NCBI GenBank assembly: GCA_949825025.1
Contig: OX463779.1
Span: 46,931,784-46,995,783, forward strand
DNA: 64,000 nt
Source: Siphlonurus alternatus
Taxonomy: Eukaryota; Arthropoda; Insecta; Ephemeroptera; Siphlonuridae
Direction: 5' to 3'
Position 1 is the stretch's first letter. Each line of letters starts with the position of its first letter. Shown piece by piece: positions 57,941-64,000 of this stretch. The position numbers and the translations under genes were made by a program. The notes below the pieces were generated by a model. That model did not search any database. It had not been told where the DNA came from and saw only the letters and a list, made by a program, of their open reading frames with translations.

Positions 57941-58388
57941 ATGGACAATTTGCATCAACTTTTTTTAGTAGCTCAATCGAAAGAGGAGGTCGAAAAATAC
58001 ACCTGTGAATTTTATGCGATTTTTATTCGTACTGCATCATGGCTAAAAGAGAGGTCACGTGACCTGGAGCCGGCGCCCGTGTCGCCCGTGACGTCATTGA
58101 ACTGTCTGGTCAAGCAAACGATTGTCTATATAACGCTTGTAAACAATAAATTAATTGTTGCTTGTTTCCATAGCAACGTGGTTGTTTACAAGCGTTATAA
58201 AATCGATCGTTTGTTTGACCGAACAGTTCAATGACGTCATAGGCGACGCGGGCGACGCCTTTAGGTCACGTGACCTCTCTTTTAGCCATGACGCAGTACG
58301 AATAAAAATCGCATAAAATTCACAGGTGTATTTTTCGACCTCCTCTTTCGATTGAGCTATTAAAAAAAGTTGATGCAAATTGTCCATT
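57941..58388. mobile_element. Palindromic element with two CRE sites, copy 2
   Basis: Same family as the element 50 bases to its left, ending CAATGGACAATTTGCATCAA and its inverse. Carries TGACGTCA at 58089-58096 and 58232-58239 and two GGTCACGTGACC boxes (CACGTG at 58056 and 58267). Each arm is open in one frame, which yields two nearly identical spurious peptides on opposite strands. Confidence 0.8.
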
Positions 58389-60417
58389 TGTCCCCGGAAA
58401 ATTCGTCCCCGCGGAAAATTAAATAAGTTCAATCATGCAAGTATACTATTTTTGGTCATAAAATATTGCAAAAACTGCTACAACAAAACACAGTTAAATT
58501 AATGCTGCATGCTTTGATTTTTTCCCGAATAATAAAATGTTATCTCATCCTAGCTATCACTCGATAAGGATTTGTATTTAGCTAAATCTGCTAACAATTT
58601 TCAAGTAAGTTTGCCCATTGGACAATTAACTTGCACATGAAATTTTTTTATTGCAGAAATTGATAAATTCGGTCCATGTTACTCTGATTCAGAAAAAAAT
58701 ATTAAAAAAATAGCGTAATTTTTCACCTTATATACATTTCTTCAGTAAAAAAAATATGCAAATTGATTTATTATATCGTATATATATGATATATTAATAA
58801 TTATATATATTATAAGAGCACATTATATTTACAGTTTGTTGCTTGAAACTCTATATAGTATGACAATAGTTTGCATGGTTTTGCTGCTCATTTCGGTCTT
58901 ACATAGATCATCAGTAAAAAATCACTTTAACTATTAAATAAATAAAAAGTATTTTATACAATACAATTTATATTAATTTCACATTTTTTTATTTATTTTT
59001 TTTTCTGAAAAATAATTAAAAAGTTTAGAATGCAAATTAAAAGCCTCTATTTATATTTTTAAGTGCGCTATGATGTTTAAAAAGTCAAACACTGATCAAC
59101 GACTGTATTATATACTGGGTAAAAAGTTCTTGGATCTATATATGGAAAATAAAGTTTAGCATTCATATATTCATATTGTGAAACTTTAGAAATTATAGAG
59201 AATAGATATATTAGTAATCGCGAATTATAAACAATCCCCCCTCCCTCTTAGAAAAATCCGCTAAAATTTATAATTTTTTACCAATATGTATTAAAAATAT
59301 AGACAATTTTGAAAATATTTAAATGAAGAATTAAGTGAAACACGATTCAGTAAAATATTTTTACAGTATAATAAAATATCTGAAAATATTTTTGTGCATA
59401 TTTATGTTGTTAAAATTTTGTTTTCAGTGATATAGATATTACGTAGAAATTGAGTCTGAAGCCCCCATGCAATTATAATATTACAAAATATCATTCAAGG
59501 ATTAAAGAATATAATCTCAGTAATCCGATTTTCCTGTATTCAAATATTGTCTAACACGAACAATTTTTTTTATTTTTTAAAAGAAACTGTGATTAATCCG
59601 ACGCGATTATCATTGCAATATCATGCAGTCTCATATAGGTGCTATAAATTGTTATAAACTTAATAATTATTAAAGGGACTGAAAATAACGTACTACAGGT
59701 AGTAACAGGAGCGAGGCTGGTTGTGCAAGAACAGCGGGGAGCAAGCACGCGCGACTAAAACACGCGGTCTTATCAAGTAGTGGAATAGCCAACATGGCAC
59801 TTAACTCTGCGGGTACTACAGAGTGCCGTTGTCTGGATCTGAAAATTGCAGTGGCACAAGAGAGATTGTATGACGATTTGTATTGAAGTAGCAATTATAA
59901 TTAACTGTCTCCGTGCAGAATTTAAAGAACTCCTGCAGAAAATATAAAATTGATATTTAAATTAATTTAAAGCTTTTCTTATTTCTATTTCACAATACTT
60001 TTTTTCCAAGCGTTCAGCATAGAAATATAATATAGTTGAAAAAATTATAATTATATATACAACTACTGAATAATTATTATCCAAGATAATTAGAATTTTA
60101 ACTAAATTGCATTCTTGTTCACTCTAAATATAAAAATTAATTAATAATTAAAATTAAGTAAGTTCTCATTTTCAATTTTGTTTTTTTATAAAAGCGTCAT
60201 TATATAATAATATTTCAGCTTAGAATTTTCAGCTTACTAAACTTTCTTTCAATTTTTATTATATATTTTTATTATATATAAATGATGTGATATAAATTAC
60301 CTATTGTAAAAATATTAGGAAAAAATTATATTTGACAGCTCTTTTCTGATTTTTGATACTTCATTTATTAAAATATATTATACAATTAAAATAAAAATTT
60401 ACACACAAAAACATCAA
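58389..60417. other. Intergenic space between the divergent EAR and ATPase-beta genes
   Basis: Mostly AT-rich. A GC-richer patch at 59695-59840 may be an upstream promoter or first exon of the minus-strand EAR gene; it also holds a 30-codon plus-strand ORF from 59792 that I do not recognise. Confidence 0.45.
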
Positions 60418-60596
60418 AGGGTGTATATATATTTGACGGCTGCAGTAGTTAGTGACGCGCGGTGTCCCGGAGTTACGCTAATCGCCTCTCGATGTAAAGT
60501 TACGTTGAGAACTCGCGGGGGGCTGGGCGCGAGTGCGGGTTACTGCCGACACTCGCTCAGTCTTCTACCGACTCTCTGTACCGGCTCACATCAAAC
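60418..60596 (+). promoter_or_regulatory. ATPase beta-subunit promoter and 5' UTR
   Basis: A GC-rich island directly upstream of the ATG. It has a TATA-like run GTGTATATATATTTG near 60422, which would put a start near 60455, and an arthropod-type initiator TCAGTCT at 60557-60563, which would give a 5' UTR of about 38 bases. Which is used cannot be decided from sequence. Confidence 0.5.
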
Positions 60597-62737
60597 ATGC
60601 CCGAGAAATTAGCGGACGGACTCGGCGGTAACAACTTCTTTGAGAAACCGCCGGAGCAGACTCTGTGTCAAGTCCTCAGCAAATTCATCTATGACTCGAA
60701 GACAGGCCAAGTATTTACCAGGACTCCGTTAAGTTGGTGTAAGTTTTGAATCAGGGATTCATTCAATCTAAAAATTTATTTATCTGACTTTCTGTTACAG
60801 CCAAGATCATTTTATTCTACTGCATTTTCTACTCTTTGCTCGCCTGCATGTTTTCGGGATGTGTATACATGTTATTGCGATCACTAGACCCCACCATGCC
60901 GCGATGGCAGCTCAGTGAATCTAGGATCAGTAACAATCCAGGTTAGTAACTCGTCGAGACCAATAATAAATGTTATCAGAGTATATTAAAATTATATATT
61001 AATAAAATTTCTATGGGTGATAGGTGTTTCAAATTGTAAATTTGCTCTCTCGATCTACTCTGTAAAATATTGCAACTGCATTTCTGAATAAAATTAGAGT
61101 AAGTTTTTGTTTATTGAATTTTAATATGTATCGATTTGTAATATCTCTAATTGGGATGGGGGGGTTAATTAGTTCACATGCAGAACCAGATAAATGAAAT
61201 AATAAGACACACCATGCAGCATTTCATAACGCTGAAAAAGTTGCATACCTACAGGCGCATAAGCAAAAACTCTCAAAGGGTTTGAGAGGGAGCTACTTAT
61301 TATATGTCTCTCTCTGAACAATGGTCGGTCTCAGGTCTTGTCAGTTGCAAAAAACACTTTTAATTATTTCAAGAAGGTTGTTTGTTCACTTGATTATCAG
61401 TAAAATATGAACTTTATCATTTATCAGAAATGAAGAAAGGGGTTTTTGCAACTAAATGCAGACTCCAAATATATCAATATACACTCGATCGTCGCCTTAG
61501 AAAATTTCCCACTTTTGCGGCCTTGTTAATCACTATGTCTTGTGTCATTCTTACGGGGCATTGTGATTAACAAGATAGTAAAAGTGGGAAATTTTCCAAG
61601 GCGACGAGTGTACAGTCATCGTCTTGGAAAAATTCCTTTTGCAGCCTTGTTGTTAATCACCATGTCCTATAAGAATAACACGGGGTATGGTGATAAAAAA
61701 AGGCTGCAAGTGTGAAATTTTCTAAGGCAACTAAATTCTGTTAACAACCTTTTTCCAGGTCTTGGTTTCCGGCCCCTCAGCCCCAAGAAGGAGTACGGTT
61801 TCACCCTGCTGACCGTGAGCACCAAGTTTAACACGCAGCAAACGTTCGTGGAGCAGCTCGACGAGTTCCTACAACGTGAGTGCAGAATTGTTTTGTAATG
61901 GGGAATTCTCCTACATTTATTTTATATTTTTTTCGGATGCTCTATGCCTTAAAACTAAATGTCCTAAAACAAAAAAGTTTCAATTTTCAAAATTGGAGGC
62001 ATGAGAATTTTTTAAAAATCTTCCTCCTTTTGAATTTAGCGCCAAAACGTGACGTAGAAACTGCCTAGCAGGTGAAATTTTCCGGCAATAAATTTATATT
62101 TTCGATTATCACTCTTCAAGTAAACTGAATATTGGAGAAAAAACTATTGATACTAGAGTAGAAAAACCCGCTGATTTCGATCGTGTTACTAAAATTTATA
62201 GCCAATGACTCCTTGACGCTCAAACTATGATATCAGGCAGTTGTTGTGTGTTAACTAGGGAGTTTCTACGTCACAATTTTCAGGTTTGCGCGCGGGTTGC
62301 ATACTTTGCCCCTATTCTAATAATCCCTTCAGAGTCCCCAAATTTGAGTTAAAAAAGTTGAAACTTAAGTCAAACTTATTGTTAATATGTACCCTATCAT
62401 AATATAGTAGTTAAATTAAAATTTGAGTTGTAAGAGAATTCCCCATTATAATCAAGCTTTTATAGTCACTGTCCCATGAACTTTATATTAATCTAGCTAT
62501 TGAGACCCCCTTCCCCAATTTGGCAAATTTTCACAACGACCTGACTTTAAGTGTCGTCTTGCAGCGTACCAGGCGCCGCTGGGCCCACAATACGAGGTGT
62601 GCGACTACGCCCGCTCGCCCAGCAACCGCTCCGAGTTCTCGTGCTCTCTGGACGTGACAGAGTGGGAGCCGTGCACCGCAAAGTCGGCCTACGGTTATAA
62701 CGCCGCCGCACCCTGCGTCTTCCTCAAGCTCAACAAG
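60597..62737 (+). CDS. ATP1B: Na+/K+-ATPase beta subunit (nervana-like), first four coding exons, 3' end outside window
   Basis: Single-pass type II membrane glycoprotein that escorts the Na+/K+-ATPase alpha subunit to the plasma membrane. Coding exons 60597-60738, 60801-60941, 61759-61875 and 62565-62737 join in frame (phases 1, 1, 1, 0) to 191 residues; family members have about 300, so the last third lies beyond the window. The cytosolic tail ends in TGQVFTRTPLSW, matching the conserved beta-subunit segment before the membrane. Exon 2 encodes the transmembrane helix (IILFYCIFYSLLACMFSGC). The ectodomain shows the typical cysteine frame CDYARSPSNRSEFSC, LDVTEWEPC and GYNAAAPCVFLKLNK, with an N-glycosylation sequon NRS. 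Start ATG at 60597 has context TCAAACATGC. A MITE is inserted at the exon-4 donor. Confidence 0.94.
61490..61612. mobile_element. Tc1/mariner-like MITE (TA-CACTCGTCGCC) in ATPase-beta intron 2
   Basis: TACACTCGATCGTCGCCTTA at the left, AAGGCGACGAGTGTA at the right; the TA dinucleotide at both ends suggests a TA target duplication. A second copy follows directly. Confidence 0.8.
61611..61738. mobile_element. Second, diverged copy of the same MITE, adjoining
   Basis: TACAGTCATCGTCTTGGAAA at the left and TTTTCTAAGGCAACTAAATT at the right; the inner block CAGCCTTGTTGTTAATCACC pairs with its inverse. The copies share the TA at their junction. Confidence 0.65.
61898..62451. mobile_element. Long-TIR element in ATPase-beta intron 3
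   Basis: TGTAATGGGGAATTCTCCTA at the left and AGAGAATTCCCCATTATAA at the right; an inner pair GTGACGTAGAAACTGCCTAG / CTAGGGAGTTTCTACGTCAC supports one element of about 550 bp that fills most of the 689-bp intron. Confidence 0.65.
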
Positions 62738-62738
62738 G

Positions 62739-62866
62739 TACACTCGTCGCCTCGGAAAATTTCCCTTTGCGGCCTTGTTAATCACCATGCCCCGTAAAAA
62801 TAAAACAGTGCATGGTGATTATATAACAAGGCTGCAAGTTGGTAACTTTTCGAGTCGACGACTGTA
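62739..62866. mobile_element. TA-CACTCGTCGCC MITE inserted in the exon-4 splice donor of the ATPase beta gene
   Basis: CACTCGTCGCCTCGGAAAAT follows the TA of the donor AAG|GTA; the right end AGTCGACGACTG is followed by TA again. Inner arms GCGGCCTTGTTAATCACCAT and CATGGTGATTATATAACAAG pair. Confidence 0.8.
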
Positions 62867-63899
62867 CATATCCGAGATCTGCAGTCAAACAAATCCTTCA
62901 TATTTAAATCTTTAAGACTTTTTTTTTTTTTTTTTTTTTTTTTTGAAAATTAATCTTTAATTTATAATACGTTCAGTTACGAGAATCAATAGTGAGAATA
63001 TATATATAAATTATAATTTAGATTAAAGATATTATTATGTGGTACACCAAATATTACACCAAATTATAAAAGTTATTGTGCTTACATTTAGAGATGAATG
63101 GTTTGAGAATGCTCGCTCTGATACCAGCATCATCGGGGGGAAGGAGCTAGGAGACAATCGCTGCGTTCATATACAGCAAGATTGTTAAACTATGGCGTCA
63201 TAAAGTTAGTGCGAATCTAGTGGTAACTGCTGGAACTACGTGCGTCTGGCGAGGAATGCTGTTCATAATAAACATTGTAATATCATCATATAAATGCTCT
63301 GTCAGCAGCCACAGCATAATTTTACAGAAATGACAACACCATAATTAGTTGTCAAATACTTTCGGACAAATATAAAAAAATATTTCAACTTCGTGAGTGA
63401 TTTCTTTCCTAAAAATTTGATAATTTTTGTGATTCTCCCCATGCTATAGGTATTGCCGTATCCTCGATGCAAAGAGCAAAATTTTCAGACGTCAGCGCCA
63501 TCTCTTGGTTCTTTATGTCTTCTATACCCTTGAAATACTCTGGGTAGTTTAAAAATCTTGGTATGCACTATGCAGTAAATGCGCTGGAAAAAAAATGAAA
63601 AGGGAAAAATGCATTTATAATATTGCCTTATTGCTATGTTAATCTATATTTGGGGGGGGGGATGCCTCCCTCCCTTATTCCTGATGCACTCTGAGACAGT
63701 AATATCATATTCTCGTAATTAAGGAAATGCCGTCTTAACATAATAAAGAATTTAATTTACCCCTGCTATCTATGCAACCCGCTCCGTGTTTATGTACAAC
63801 AAGTTGCCTAAACTCAAGGCGAGATTTATTTTGTATTGACGTTGAAAATAATAGTTAATACTCTTATCAGTAAATTCATAAGATAAGTCATAAGAGAGG
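62867..63899. other. Intron 4 of the ATPase beta gene (part)
   Basis: AT-rich with a long T run near 62918-62943 and a G run near 63653. None of the missing beta-subunit exons could be found before the window ends. Confidence 0.6.
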
Positions 63900-64000
63900 G
63901 GGCATTCACAAAGCCTTAAGGCCACATTTAGGGCTCGATAATTTAAAGCCCAATTTTAGGCATGATTTTTAGACCCAAAATTTCTGGCTTTAAATTATCG
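63900..64000. mobile_element. Partial hairpin MITE at window end
   Basis: GGGGGCATTCACAAAGCCTT opens an arm like that at 50708, and the sequence has started to fold back (CGATAATTTAAAGCC ... GGCTTTAAATTATCG) when the window ends. Confidence 0.6.

Noticed and set aside
57941..58432. Two nearly identical peptides of about 95 residues on opposite strands
   Set aside because: They are the two arms of one palindromic element read in opposite directions, so their likeness is structural and not evidence of a gene family.

Overview
The window is nuclear DNA of an animal, most likely an arthropod (crustacean or chelicerate-like). It is strongly AT-rich, its genes have GT-AG introns, it is full of short palindromic transposons, and its conserved proteins (ribosomal protein L31, a Na+/K+-ATPase beta subunit of nervana type, an RWDD2 protein) look arthropod-like. 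The species cannot be named from the sequence alone.

Layout. 1-25,100 is gene-poor: AT-rich DNA with microsatellites, tandem duplications, MITEs, a 5S-rRNA-derived SINE and a few GC-rich patches that may be promoters or untranslated exons; no protein gene could be supported there. 25,160-28,173 (+) is RpL31, two coding exons with a transposon-stuffed intron. 31,020-57,253 (-) is the main feature: a very large secreted-protein gene whose 29 coding exons I could join at GT-AG sites with every phase matching (6,108 coding bases, 2,035 residues plus stop). It encodes a signal peptide, a helical N-terminal segment, an EAR/EPTP-repeat beta-propeller, a coiled linker, about 1,000 residues of diverged repeats, and a second EAR propeller at the C-terminus. 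A complete RWDD2-type gene (+, 44,632-47,069) lies inside intron 2 of this gene. 60,597-62,737 (+) holds the first four coding exons of a Na+/K+-ATPase beta subunit, which continues beyond the window. RpL31 and the EAR gene are tail to tail; the EAR gene and the ATPase beta gene are head to head, about 3.3 kb apart.

The most striking structural result is in the introns. In the 3' part of the EAR gene introns fall into two classes: about 53-72 bp with nothing inside, or more than 200 bp and, in ten of eleven cases, carrying a palindromic transposable element that fills much of the intron. Several unrelated MITE families do this, some copies end about ten bases from a splice donor, and one MITE sits at the TA of the splice donor of ATPase-beta exon 4. 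A 1.9-kb near-perfect palindrome fills most of another intron. Upstream of the EAR gene, two tandem palindromic elements carry four perfect TGACGTCA sites and three CACGTG boxes.

The four genes do not form a pathway. RpL31 is a housekeeping ribosome component, the ATPase beta subunit a plasma-membrane housekeeping protein, RWDD2 an uncharacterised intracellular protein, and the EAR gene a secreted or extracellular-matrix protein.
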